Positions 43,376 to 52,236 of a stretch of 59,851 nt of DNA are shown here, piece by piece; the stretch's first letter is position 1, and each line of letters begins with the position of its first letter. Source of the DNA: an uncultured Bacteroidales bacterium (GTDB taxonomy: Bacteria; Bacteroidota; Bacteroidia; Bacteroidales; UBA932); NCBI GenBank assembly GCA_944323775.1, contig CALUTT010000005.1, forward strand, positions 1 through 59,851, given 5' to 3'. A program made the position numbers and the translations under genes. The notes under the pieces are model-generated. The model made no database searches, was not told the DNA's origin, and saw nothing but the letters and a program-made list of their open reading frames with translations.

Positions 43376-44521
43376 CTAAAGTTTTCTGGCGCCGTCTGAT
43401 ATCACGACTTCATAGACCTTGGCCTCATGGCTGAACTTGTCCTTGAACCTGGCCCTGGTCTCCGAAATGAACTCCTCGCGGACACTGTCGCTTACGAGGT
43501 TGATCGTACAGCCTCCGAATCCTCCCCCCATGACTCTTGACCCGGTGACGCCGAGCTTCCTGGCCATGTCGTTCAGGAAATCTATCTCCGGACAGCTCAC
43601 CTCATAGATTCTGCTCAGTCCGAAATGTGTCTGGTACATCAGTTCTCCAAGAGTGCGGTAATCCTTCCTCTCAAGAGCATCACAGGCGTCCAGCACACGT
43701 CCCTGCTCCGCAATGACATATTCCGCCCGCATGAAGTCATCCTGCCCTATCAGGCCCCGCACGTCCTCAAGCCACACCCTCGGGCACTCTCCGAGAGTCT
43801 CAAGCTCGGGGTGGTATGACCTTATGGCCGCGAGCGCCTTCTCACAGGACTTGCGCCGTTCGTTGTATGCAGAAGACGCAAGTTCATGCTTGACACGGCT
43901 GTCTATCAGCACAAGCGAGTACCCTTCGGGAGCAAAATGATGATACTCGTATTTAAGGGTCTTGCAGTTCAGACATATAAGCTGGTCCTTGCGCCCGAAG
44001 CAGGAGGCAAACTGATCCATGATGCCGCAGCGGACACCGCAATAGTTCTGCTCTGCACTCTGGCACAGCCTGGCTATGTCAAGCAGCGGGAACCCGCACT
44101 GGAACACATCATTGAGGGCATATGCGAAACAGCATTCAAGGGCGGCGGAAGAAGACATTCCGGACCCTATAGGCACGTCTCCGTTGAATACGGCGTCGAA
44201 ACCTTCTATCCGGGCTCCCCTGCCCATCATCTCCCGGCACACTCCGTAGACATACCGGGCCCAGAGGGCAGAAGGCATCTCCGCCCCGTCGTCAAGGCTG
44301 AAAAAACATCCCTCTCCGAAATAAAGCGAATATATTCTCGCGAAATGAGTGCCGTTGGGCTTGACTTCAGCCATCATGCACTTGTCTATCGCGCCGGGGA
44401 AAACGAATCCTCCGTTATAATCGGTGTGCTCACCTATCAGATTGACCCTGCCGGCCGAAGCATAGAATTCACCGCTGCCGCCGAAAAGGCTGGAAAACTT
44501 ATCGTGAATGAGATTTTGCAT
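43376..44521 (-). CDS. galK: galactokinase
   Basis: 381 residues. A GHMP kinase phosphorylating galactose at C1 (Leloir pathway). Signature GRVNLIGEHTDYNGGFVFP is near residue 24, ATP-binding PIGSGMSSSAALE is in the middle, and MGGGFGGCTINLV is near the C-terminus. It has its own promoter overlapping the end of the upstream phosphatase-type gene. galM is encoded 8 kb away, so the Leloir genes are split here. Confidence 0.96.
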   Translation of the reverse strand: MQNLIHDKFSSLFGGSGEFYASAGRVNLIGEHTDYNGGFVFPGAIDKCMMAEVKPNGTHFARIYSLYFGEGCFFSLDDGAEMPSALWARYVYGVCREMMGRGARIEGFDAVFNGDVPIGSGMSSSAALECCFAYALNDVFQCGFPLLDIARLCQSAEQNYCGVRCGIMDQFASCFGRKDQLICLNCKTLKYEYHHFAPEGYSLVLIDSRVKHELASSAYNERRKSCEKALAAIRSYHPELETLGECPRVWLEDVRGLIGQDDFMRAEYVIAEQGRVLDACDALERKDYRTLGELMYQTHFGLSRIYEVSCPEIDFLNDMARKLGVTGSRVMGGGFGGCTINLVSDSVREEFISETRARFKDKFSHEAKVYEVVISDGARKL

Positions 44522-44539
44522 AATACATATTCAGGTCTG

Positions 44540-44571
44540 CAAATTTAGTCAAATTTCACAATCATAACAAG
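44540..44571 (-). promoter_or_regulatory. galK promoter
   Basis: On the minus strand, TTG (44571-44569), 21 nt, then TAAATTTG (44547-44540). It overlaps the 3' end of the upstream coding region. Confidence 0.6.
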
Positions 44572-45420
44572 CGGAAGATGGTCACTCACACCGCCTTCAT
44601 ACCTCGGACCGGAGAAACAGCGGCGCGGCCTGAGTCCTCCGAACACTCTGTCCTCCGTAAGCAGGGAAGCGTCGGCAAAGGCTTCCTGAGTCACGCAAAT
44701 GTCTCCGAACGTGAAGCATCCGTCGATCTTCTCCCAGTGCCCGTTGTATTTTATTGTCCCTTCACGCGGCCCGGCAGGCTCCCAGAGGGTGTCGTTGAAG
44801 TCCCCCAGGCACAGCACTCCAGAGCAGCCTGCAAGCATCAGCGAATCCTTTACGCAGAGCATCTGCCGCATCGCAGATGATCTCAGTTCCGACTTGCCTC
44901 CCCCCACCTTCGAAGGATGATGGTTCACGACCACGCAGAAACGGCCGAACCTCGCTACAAGGAAATCCCTTGTAGCGACAGGAGCCAGGTCATCGCCGAG
45001 CAGATGCCTTGCCGACGGGAGGCATGACGGCAGCGTCCCGTTCCTGTACAGAAGAGCACAGTCAATGCCGCGGTGGTCAGGCGAATCATAGTGTACAATT
45101 GAATAGCCCAGCTTCCGGAGGAGGGTCGATCTGACAAGGCTCTGCGTCACGGAAGGCTTCTCCACTTCGGCAAGAGCAACGATGTCAGGAATACGGCCAT
45201 ACCGGTCGGCCACGGAGAGCAGGGTCTTGCATATCGCCTCGCACTTGGCCTCGAAGCGCCTGCGGGTCCAGTATTCAGGCTTGTATTCGCTGTCGGAGCG
45301 GTAGTCAAAGAAATTCTCGACATTCCAGAACACGACAAGCAGGGAATCGGCGGCCGGCGATGCGGCCGTCCGGAATGCCGCCGAGAAAGCGAGCAGAAGT
45401 ACAGTCATAGTCCGTTTCAT
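44545..45420 (-). CDS. exported endonuclease/exonuclease/phosphatase family protein
   Basis: 291 residues with a signal peptide ending near FRTAAS. The metal-dependent EEP fold shows VVFWNVENFFDYR, DIVALAEVEKPSV, VVNHHPSKVGGGKSELR, VLCLGDFNDT and the C-terminal VSDHLPLVM, so all catalytic segments are kept. Substrates in the family range from nucleic acids to phospho- and inositol lipids. An exported copy is more likely a periplasmic nuclease or phosphatase. It is followed by galK 23 nt later, with no evident link in function. Confidence 0.88.
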   Translation of the reverse strand: MKRTMTVLLLAFSAAFRTAASPAADSLLVVFWNVENFFDYRSDSEYKPEYWTRRRFEAKCEAICKTLLSVADRYGRIPDIVALAEVEKPSVTQSLVRSTLLRKLGYSIVHYDSPDHRGIDCALLYRNGTLPSCLPSARHLLGDDLAPVATRDFLVARFGRFCVVVNHHPSKVGGGKSELRSSAMRQMLCVKDSLMLAGCSGVLCLGDFNDTLWEPAGPREGTIKYNGHWEKIDGCFTFGDICVTQEAFADASLLTEDRVFGGLRPRRCFSGPRYEGGVSDHLPLVMIVKFD

Positions 45421-45442
45421 GATGCAATGTACGAAATTTTAG

Positions 45443-45450
45443 TAACTTTG
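45443..45450 (+). promoter_or_regulatory. -7 box for ychF
   Basis: TAACTTTG, 26 nt before the ychF ATG. Confidence 0.5.
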
Positions 45451-45476
45451 CAGCCTGTTTTAAATCTTCACAAGAA

Positions 45477-46577
45477 ATGTCTCTCAAATGTGGTATAGTC
45501 GGCCTCCCCAACGTGGGCAAGTCCACACTCTTCAACTGCATAAGCTCTGGAAAGGCCCAGAGCGCCAATTTCCCGTTCTGCACCATTGAGCCCAACCTCG
45601 GCTCGACGAACGTACCCGACAAACGGCTCGAAGTCCTTTCTGAAATCTGCAAGCCCCAGAGGACAATCCCCGCAACCGTGGATATCGTTGACATCGCAGG
45701 ACTCGTCAAGGGAGCCAGCCACGGAGAGGGCCTCGGGAACCAGTTTCTCGCCAACATCCGTGAGTGCGACGCAATACTCCACGTCCTAAGATGCTTCGAC
45801 GACGGGAACGTTGTACACGTTGACGGGTCCGTGGACCCTGTCAGAGACAAGGAGGTCGTCGACCTCGAACTCCAGATCAAGGACCTTGAGACAGTCGACG
45901 CAAGGCTCGCCAAGGCCGAGAAGGCTGCAAAGGCCGGAGACAAGGAAGCCAGGAAACTATCAGACCTGCTGACCCGCTACAAGTCGGCACTCGAACAAGG
46001 CAAGTCCTGCCGTAGCGTAGCCCTCGCAAACGAGGAGGAAAGCGCAATTGCAAGGGATCTTTTCCTGCTCACCAACAAGCCTGTGCTGTACGTCTGCAAC
46101 GTGGATGACGCCTCTGCCGCCAAGGGCAACGCCTATGTCGATGCAGTCCGGGAAGCCATCAAGGACGAGCAGGCCGAGATACTTATCATATCGGCGCGCA
46201 CAGAGGCCGAGATTGCCGAAATTGAGGACTATGACGACAGGCAGATGTTCCTGCAGGAAATGGGACTTGAGGAATCCGGAGTAATACGCCTGATACAGAG
46301 CGCATACCACCTGCTCGGGCTCCAGACCTTCTTCACTGCAGGAGCCGACGAGTGCCGCGCATGGACTATACACAAGGGGGACAAAGCCCCCAAGGCGGCC
46401 GGAGTCATACACTCCGACTTCGAGAAAGGCTTCATACGCGCCGAAGTCATCAGTTACGATGACTTCGTCACGTACAAGACAGAAGCTGCCGTGCGCGCAG
46501 CCGGAAAGATGGGCATAGAAGGGAAGGACTATGTCGTCAGGGACGGCGACATAATGCACTTCCTGTTCAACGTATAG
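45477..46577 (+). CDS. ychF: Obg-family ATPase YchF
   Basis: 366 residues. P-loop GLPNVGKSTLFN is at the N-terminus, followed by FPFCTIEPN and VDIAGLVKGASHGEGLGNQFL. The nucleotide-specificity motif is atypical for a GTPase, as in all YchF/OLA1 proteins, which prefer ATP. A coiled-coil insert lies near residues 125-180 and the C-terminal TGS domain contains YDDFVTYKTEAAVRAAGK. It binds ribosomes and acts in translation and stress control. The 3' end overlaps the convergent CE6-GH51 gene by 11 nt. Confidence 0.96.
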   Translation: MSLKCGIVGLPNVGKSTLFNCISSGKAQSANFPFCTIEPNLGSTNVPDKRLEVLSEICKPQRTIPATVDIVDIAGLVKGASHGEGLGNQFLANIRECDAILHVLRCFDDGNVVHVDGSVDPVRDKEVVDLELQIKDLETVDARLAKAEKAAKAGDKEARKLSDLLTRYKSALEQGKSCRSVALANEEESAIARDLFLLTNKPVLYVCNVDDASAAKGNAYVDAVREAIKDEQAEILIISARTEAEIAEIEDYDDRQMFLQEMGLEESGVIRLIQSAYHLLGLQTFFTAGADECRAWTIHKGDKAPKAAGVIHSDFEKGFIRAEVISYDDFVTYKTEAAVRAAGKMGIEGKDYVVRDGDIMHFLFNV

Positions 46578-49500
46578 AAGAGACTGGGGTCAGCTTCAGG
46601 ACGCCGACGGAATTCTCCGGCATCTTGAATTCGAACTTCTTCCTCACAGTTCCCAGGTCAACGGTATGAGGAACGACAGCCTCGAGGTAATTCACCCGGC
46701 GGAAACGTCTCGCCATTTCCCTCAGGCCGGGCCTCTCCCCAGCATCCGGGCCCGAAACTGTCAGATAGTCGGCATAGTCAGGATGGTTGGAGTAGTAGTT
46801 CTGGTCACCCTGGTTCTTGACCGAGGCGTCATGCGAGGACATGAATTCCAGACTTGCCTCATATACGGTTCCGCTCCCCGTCTTCACGGTGACGATCTTG
46901 TCCACCTGTTCGGAGTTCACGAACTTGACGTATATCTCTCCGGTCGCGGTATCAATGGTTGAAGACGTGAAGACAGTCGTGTCCACCTGCTTGCCGTCCA
47001 TGACATCGGACATCTCGAAAGCCCTGTCACCCGCCTCAGAGAACAGTTTCTGGTAATAATAGTTGGCGGTACGCCAGAGCCCCCTGTTGTCGAACCATAT
47101 CAGGTTGGAGTTCCACTTGTTGAAACCCTTCTTGCAGAAAAGCGGGGCATAGGCAGCCATCACGACCATGTCGGAGTTCCTCTCGAGGCTCAGCCAGTAC
47201 GCCGCCTCGGCCATCGCAGACGCATAAACATTGTTTGTGCCGCTGTTAGCGAATTCCCCCACGAACACCCTGGTGGGACGGCTGCGGTCATAGCTGAAGC
47301 CGTCGGCACCGCGAAGCTTGCCGGGGGCATACCTGTCCGAATTGGTATAGAACCACTCGTCGCTCTTGTAGTAGTGCTCGTCGACTATCGTGTCCGGGTA
47401 CTTGTTGTCTATTTCATGCATGTTGGCATCAAACTGAGCCCCCGAATCGAATGCGCCGGCAGTGGTGACCACAGTGATTTCCGGATACTTCTCCTTAATC
47501 GCATTGTAGATTATGTCAAACCTCTCCCAGAACTCCTCTCCTGTGTTCTCGTTGCCGATGCTCAGATACTTGAGATTGAAAGGCTCCGGATGGCCCATGT
47601 CGGCACGCACGGCGCCCCATTCCGTGTCGACGGAACCGTTGCAGAACTCTATGAAGTCAAGTGCGTCATCCACGAAGATGTCCTGGAACCTCTGCCTGTC
47701 CTCTTCCGTATCGAGCGGAGCCACATACTGATGGCCCGCGAACTGGCATGTCACGCCGTTGTTCAGTACAGGCAGCGGAGTCGCTCCTATCGACTCTGCC
47801 ATCAGCAGATACTCATAGAAACCTATATATTGCGAAGTCCAGTAGCCCCAGTGGTTCCTGAATCCTATCCTTTCCTCGACAGGCCCGATGGAATTCTTCC
47901 AGAATACCTGCCCGAAATAGTTCGGGCCCTCGGACGCGCATCCGCCGGGGAAACGCATGAACCTTGGATGCAGATCGGCCAGAGCCTGGAGCATGTCCTT
48001 GCGGAATGGACCGTATTTCCCGTCCATCCAGAGTTCGGACGCCTCCGGAACGAGCGTGACGAAATCAAGATAGAATGTGCCTGCGGAATCGGCCTCGACA
48101 ACCAGACGGCTGTCCATGGTGCGCACGGCAGTCAGGCGCCCTCCGTACTTCTTCCACTCGCCGCCGAGTCCGGAGAACTCGAGCACGTTGGAGTTGGGCG
48201 CACCCGTGGCGTCCTCAAGGTAGACGGAGACCGTACCCGTATAGGAATCGCCCTGCAGATAGAGGCCCAGGTCATAGCCAGTCCCCTCATTCACGGGAAT
48301 CGACGGAATCTGGGTATTGTTGGAATAATTCGCCCCGCGTTCTCTCGTGTAAGGTGCTATTCCGAAGCCGTTGGCGGCAATTCCGAAGCCGTCCCCGGGA
48401 TTCTCCACATCGAAACGCACACTGTACTGGACATAACGCAGGTCATCATCATATTTGTCGTCCGGATCGAAGTCATAGTGCCTCGGCAGGTCCTTCACAA
48501 GCGGATGGTCGCTGACGGCGCGTGCGGTGCCGCTCGCAGCCCCTCTTCTGAGCACCGTCCATCCGAAGAACACGGTATCGCAGGTCGAGAACTCTGACGC
48601 ATCGGGGACATTGTACGCCTGGAAGGAATTGTTCTGGATCAGCTGCGCCGAGATGCCGCCGTCGACAGACTGGTTGATGTCCTCGAAGAATATGCCGCTG
48701 AGCGTAGGACTGACGCTTATGCCCAGTTTGCGAGGCTTCAGGGAGACAGTCCTCCTTTCCGGCTCGCGAAAGCCCTGGAGCTGGAGCATCTCGTCGGCAA
48801 AACGGTAGCCGAGCAGGCGCATTCCCTCGGTGCTGAAATGGAACTGGTCGCCCGTGCTCTCACAGCCGAGCGCAGAAATTATGTGGGCGCTTGGAAGCAC
48901 TTCCGGCAGACGCGGCATTATGGTAGTGTTGAAGTCCGCACACACGCCACCCTGCTCGGCATACTTGAGTTCCCCGGCAAGCAGAGGCGTTGACTCCGGG
49001 TCGAGGCCAAGATCACTGCAAAGGTCATCATAGATCTTCTTGACCTTTTCCGGCCAGAGAGGATCAGTGGAATTTGACTCCCCCTGGTGCATAAGAATAC
49101 CCTTGATGACACCGTCTTTCTGGGCGATGCGGGCCATGTCGACCAGCCTTTCATAAGGATTTCCGCCATACTGGGCGACGATCGCCTTCATCCAGTCCCT
49201 CTCGGAATCGATATATTCCTTGTAGGCATCCTTGTCCCAGAGCTCTATCCTGGCTCCGGCAACCGAGACATTGATCACTCCCACCCTGTACTGCTCCGGC
49301 AGGCACTCGATCATCTTCCGGCCAAAGAAATCCACGGGGCCGAGATTGTTTCCCTCCCGGCAGATCGGAGGCACGGCCGTATACCAGTGCCCCATTTCCC
49401 TGCCCAGCGAAGGCATGTCAACGGCGGCCATGAAGCTGAATCGCGGATCATTGAAGCCTTCATCCTGTGGGGCCGGAACGGCACCGGCCTCCATATTGGA

Positions 49501-49608
49501 CTGGCCTATGCAAAGATAGATGAAAAAGTCAGGGTCAGGATTCTGGGCCGGCAGCGGCATGCAGAACAAGGTCGAGACGACCGCAAGAACAAGTAGTTTC
49601 TTCTTCAT
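46567..49608 (-). CDS. secreted bifunctional enzyme: CE6-like SGNH esterase fused to GH51 alpha-L-arabinofuranosidase
   Basis: 1013 residues from the ATG at 49608; signal peptide ends at PLPAQ. Residues ~25-280 form an SGNH/CE6 acetyl-esterase domain: Ser37 (CIGQSNME), HQGESNS (174-180) and the terminal Asp254/His257 (GDQFHF). Residues ~285-1013 form a GH51 unit opening with LSGIFFEDINQSVDGGISAQ. A carbohydrate-binding-like beta domain lies near 340-520. The acid/base is Glu687 in SIGNEN and the nucleophile Glu785 in FVGEFANSG. It should remove acetyl and arabinosyl groups from arabinoxylan-type glycans. No SusC/D genes adjoin. It has its own promoter behind hemW. Confidence 0.92.
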   Translation of the reverse strand: MKKKLLVLAVVSTLFCMPLPAQNPDPDFFIYLCIGQSNMEAGAVPAPQDEGFNDPRFSFMAAVDMPSLGREMGHWYTAVPPICREGNNLGPVDFFGRKMIECLPEQYRVGVINVSVAGARIELWDKDAYKEYIDSERDWMKAIVAQYGGNPYERLVDMARIAQKDGVIKGILMHQGESNSTDPLWPEKVKKIYDDLCSDLGLDPESTPLLAGELKYAEQGGVCADFNTTIMPRLPEVLPSAHIISALGCESTGDQFHFSTEGMRLLGYRFADEMLQLQGFREPERRTVSLKPRKLGISVSPTLSGIFFEDINQSVDGGISAQLIQNNSFQAYNVPDASEFSTCDTVFFGWTVLRRGAASGTARAVSDHPLVKDLPRHYDFDPDDKYDDDLRYVQYSVRFDVENPGDGFGIAANGFGIAPYTRERGANYSNNTQIPSIPVNEGTGYDLGLYLQGDSYTGTVSVYLEDATGAPNSNVLEFSGLGGEWKKYGGRLTAVRTMDSRLVVEADSAGTFYLDFVTLVPEASELWMDGKYGPFRKDMLQALADLHPRFMRFPGGCASEGPNYFGQVFWKNSIGPVEERIGFRNHWGYWTSQYIGFYEYLLMAESIGATPLPVLNNGVTCQFAGHQYVAPLDTEEDRQRFQDIFVDDALDFIEFCNGSVDTEWGAVRADMGHPEPFNLKYLSIGNENTGEEFWERFDIIYNAIKEKYPEITVVTTAGAFDSGAQFDANMHEIDNKYPDTIVDEHYYKSDEWFYTNSDRYAPGKLRGADGFSYDRSRPTRVFVGEFANSGTNNVYASAMAEAAYWLSLERNSDMVVMAAYAPLFCKKGFNKWNSNLIWFDNRGLWRTANYYYQKLFSEAGDRAFEMSDVMDGKQVDTTVFTSSTIDTATGEIYVKFVNSEQVDKIVTVKTGSGTVYEASLEFMSSHDASVKNQGDQNYYSNHPDYADYLTVSGPDAGERPGLREMARRFRRVNYLEAVVPHTVDLGTVRKKFEFKMPENSVGVLKLTPVSSIR

Positions 49609-49632
49609 TGGATTATTGTGTTTGTGGCAGTA

Positions 49633-49662
49633 CAAATATAGGAAAAACGCAGACTCAGACAA
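49633..49662 (-). promoter_or_regulatory. promoter of the CE6-GH51 gene
   Basis: On the minus strand, TTG (49662-49660), 19 nt, then TATATTTG (49640-49633). The leader is about 20 nt. The -33 box lies within the last codons of hemW. Confidence 0.65.
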
Positions 49663-50734
49663 GCATCTCCACAATAGAATCAGAGATGAAGAAGCGATCC
49701 TCGGGGATGCGGACCCTTGAACCCGCATCCCCGCAGCGGACAAGCAATCCCTCTGAGAGCAGCCTATCAACCGTCAGGGCGTCACAGACATCAGGGACGA
49801 TACCGTCGGAAGTCCGCAGGCCGAGCATTATCGTTTCCTCCCGGGCCTCGGCAGGGCCAATACTCTCGGACCCGGCAGTCCATGAGGCAAGCCCGCACGA
49901 ATTCCAGGACCGCCGCACTCCGTCAAACGAATGGGCCGAAGGACCAAGCCCCACATAAGGCAGGCGTTTCCAGTAGGCAGAATTATGGACAGCCCGGAAT
50001 CCTGCTCTGGACCAGTTGGATATCTCATAGTGTCCGTATCCGGCCGAGGACAGCCGCCTGCAGACCAGAGCATACTGTTCCGCGCATTCCGAATCCGGCG
50101 TTTCGGCATACAGTCCCTTCTCTGCCAGACCGGCCAGGGCGCTGCCCTCTTCGATACTCAGCTGATATGCCGACACATGCTCCGGGCCGAGAGACAGCAG
50201 AATGTCGAGCGTACGGTCAAGGCACTCACAGTCCATTCCGAAACCGCCGAAAATGAGGTCCATGCTGATGTTCCGCACTCCGGCTTCACGCAATATGCCG
50301 AAAGCCCTTCTCGCGCCCTCGGAGGTATGCCTCCTGTGCATCTTCCCGAGAATCCCGTCATCGAAGGACTGGACCCCCATGCTGATCCGGTCAACCCCCA
50401 TATCAACCAGGGCACGGACATAATCCGCCCCTTTTTCAAGTATGTCTTCAGGATTCACCTCAACGGTAAACTCGCTGAAACGGTCAGCCGGCAAAGCCCT
50501 CAGGATCCTGGCCAGCACGGAAGGAGGCAGCACCGAAGGGGTGCCGCCTCCAAAATAAAGCGTATCCACATCCAGCGTCGCCAGAATCTCGTCCCTGCGC
50601 GAAGAAGCCTCCCTGCAGAGAAAGCCCGCATAGGCCTCTATTGCCTCCGCATCCCTCCCGGCACACGCGACCTCAGAGTAGAAATCGCAATAGGAGCAGA
50701 AACTCCTGCAGAACGGGACATGGACATATACCAT
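49655..50734 (-). CDS. hemW: radical SAM heme chaperone HemW
   Basis: 359 residues. The [4Fe-4S]/SAM cluster motif is Cys9, Cys13, Cys16 in VPFCRSFCSYCDFY. Further family blocks are DTLYFGGGTPSVLPP, TVEVNPEDI, RISMGVQSFDD and ISMDLIFGG. HemW has an extra fourth Cys near the motif in some members. Here the next residue blocks fit HemW rather than the coproporphyrinogen dehydrogenase HemN, which is longer at the N-terminus. HemW binds haem and delivers it to membrane enzymes. The ATG overlaps the upstream stop as TAATG (50736-50732). Confidence 0.93.
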   Translation of the reverse strand: MVYVHVPFCRSFCSYCDFYSEVACAGRDAEAIEAYAGFLCREASSRRDEILATLDVDTLYFGGGTPSVLPPSVLARILRALPADRFSEFTVEVNPEDILEKGADYVRALVDMGVDRISMGVQSFDDGILGKMHRRHTSEGARRAFGILREAGVRNISMDLIFGGFGMDCECLDRTLDILLSLGPEHVSAYQLSIEEGSALAGLAEKGLYAETPDSECAEQYALVCRRLSSAGYGHYEISNWSRAGFRAVHNSAYWKRLPYVGLGPSAHSFDGVRRSWNSCGLASWTAGSESIGPAEAREETIMLGLRTSDGIVPDVCDALTVDRLLSEGLLVRCGDAGSRVRIPEDRFFISDSIVEMLV

Positions 50735-51648
50735 TATCGGAGAAGAAGTTCGGCAGAGCCAAGACGGGCCTGTTCCGTAAAGGCCTCAACCGTATATATA
50801 CCCTTCTCGAACGCGGGAATGTTGTTTACGTAGATGCCGAGGTCCACTTCAGCGCCCTGATAGTCGATCTCCCTTGAAGCCGTAGCGTCAAGCGTCTCGC
50901 CATTGAAGGTGAAAGTCGTCATGTTGCCGTCCTGGAGCAGATTGCCCTCCGGGTCGAACACCCTCACGTAAATCCTCACCGGGCCCCTTTCTGCAAGCTC
51001 GTTCTCGATTATGCTCATCGTGACAAGCAGCCTCTCGACCCTGCCGCTGCGGTCCGTCTGCCTGTCGGAAGACGTATATCCCGCCATGCCTATTCCGCGG
51101 GCCTTGAGTATCGAGCCGACGCTGACGCGGCCTTCCAGATCCTCAACCTGCTGGGATAGCTCCTCGTTCATCCTCCGGCTTTCAGCCGCTTCCTTGCGGG
51201 CCGAAGCCGCCTCGGCGGTAAGCTTGTGGTTAAGGGTGTTGAGAGAGTCTATCTGCTCGATATACCCGCGCATTATCGACCTCAGCGTACCGAGTTCCTT
51301 CTCATACTGGCGGATTTTAGTACGGTTGGTCGCCTCGGTCTTCCTGACCCTTTCCACGAGCAGCGCTATCTCCTCGCGGGACGAGTCAAGCTGCGCATTG
51401 ATGGCGTCATAGTCGGACGAGAGTCCCTCATAGTCGGTCTGCAAAGCGATTATCTGCGCCGTGAGGTCATCCTTCTCGGAGTTGAGCTGGCCTACAAGCC
51501 TGTTCTTTGAGACCAGGACATATGCGAATGCAGCCGCAAGCAAGGCAGCGACCACACACATCACGACCGTCAATGCCCTGAGCCCGCCGTTTGTCTTTCT
51601 TTCGAGTTCCTTGCGTTCAAGTCTTGCAATAGGATCTTCCTTTTCCAT
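50734..51648 (-). CDS. membrane-anchored coiled-coil protein of unknown function
   Basis: 304 residues. A charged cytoplasmic head (1-24) is followed by one membrane helix (around residues 25-46, ALTVVMCVVAALLAAAFAYV). A long coiled coil spans about 48-175 (LVGQLNSEKDDLTAQIIALQ onward, EELSQQVEDLEGRVS). A beta-rich C-terminal domain has RIYVRVFDPEGNLL and GAEVDLGIYVNN. The topology is N-in, with the coiled coil in the periplasm. It is coupled to hemW. A minus-strand -7 box TATTTTTG (51710-51703) precedes it. Confidence 0.78.
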   Translation of the reverse strand: MEKEDPIARLERKELERKTNGGLRALTVVMCVVAALLAAAFAYVLVSKNRLVGQLNSEKDDLTAQIIALQTDYEGLSSDYDAINAQLDSSREEIALLVERVRKTEATNRTKIRQYEKELGTLRSIMRGYIEQIDSLNTLNHKLTAEAASARKEAAESRRMNEELSQQVEDLEGRVSVGSILKARGIGMAGYTSSDRQTDRSGRVERLLVTMSIIENELAERGPVRIYVRVFDPEGNLLQDGNMTTFTFNGETLDATASREIDYQGAEVDLGIYVNNIPAFEKGIYTVEAFTEQARLGSAELLLR

Positions 51649-51722
51649 AACAAATAGTTTTATCGTTTGACTTCAATTCCAATGTTTCCACTGTTACAGA
51701 TGCAAAAATAAAAAGAAATGTA

Positions 51723-51730
51723 TATTTTTG
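51723..51730 (+). promoter_or_regulatory. -7 box for the small membrane protein at 51754
   Basis: TATTTTTG, 23 nt before the ATG. It lies 12 nt from the divergent -7 box at 51710-51703 on the minus strand. Confidence 0.5.
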
Positions 51731-51753
51731 CGGGTGTTTAAACATTCAAAGCG

Positions 51754-52221
51754 ATGAAATATCTTGTCAGAGCCATAAAATACTTCTTCTATCTGATTAT
51801 CCTGCTCGCGCTGGTGGTTGCCGTACTGGTACTTTCAGGATTGGCCGAGGGCGACCTGTCCACCATGTTCGTCCACGGATACGACTCGTACTGGCAGATG
51901 GCGCTGGTGGCCGCCGTCCTCGCCGCGATATATCCCAGGATGGGATACAGCACGCACAAGGCACACATCTACGGAGAACCGGCAGAAGTCGAAGACAGAA
52001 TACGCTATGTCATGTCTGTCCGCGGCTATGTAGAGAAAGAAAGGGACTCGCAGGGCAGGATGCGCTTCGTGAAAGCCTCCCCCCTGAGCCGCGCACTGAA
52101 GATGTGGGAAGACACCATAACGATGAACATCTGCCCCGCATGGGTCGAGGTGGAAGGTTCCACGAGGGAAGTCGTACGCATAGTATCTGGGCTCGAGGCA
52201 AACCAGAGAGAACAGGAATAA
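51754..52221 (+). CDS. small conserved-looking membrane protein
   Basis: 155 residues. Two hydrophobic helices (YFFYLIILLALVVAVLVLSG and WQMALVAAVLAAIYPRMG) lie in the first half. The second half is a soluble basic alpha/beta domain with IRYVMSVRGYVEKERDSQG and TITMNICPAWVEVEG. I do not recognise a named family. It stands alone between divergent and convergent neighbours, ending 15 nt from the DUF3109 stop. A start at 51754 is supported by the promoter spacing. Confidence 0.75.
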   Translation: MKYLVRAIKYFFYLIILLALVVAVLVLSGLAEGDLSTMFVHGYDSYWQMALVAAVLAAIYPRMGYSTHKAHIYGEPAEVEDRIRYVMSVRGYVEKERDSQGRMRFVKASPLSRALKMWEDTITMNICPAWVEVEGSTREVVRIVSGLEANQREQE

Positions 52222-52236
52222 CAGCTGAAGGGGTCT

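Noticed and set aside
43357-43399. GC-rich imperfect inverted repeat at the CpXC/galK convergent ends
   Set aside because: The stem needs a 5-nt bulge and is partly inside galK, and neither strand has a U-tract. I would not call it a terminator.
47374-48597. 407-codon plus-strand open frame inside the CE6-GH51 gene
   Set aside because: The opposite strand carries both catalytic domains with intact residues. The plus frame has no signal, motif or promoter.
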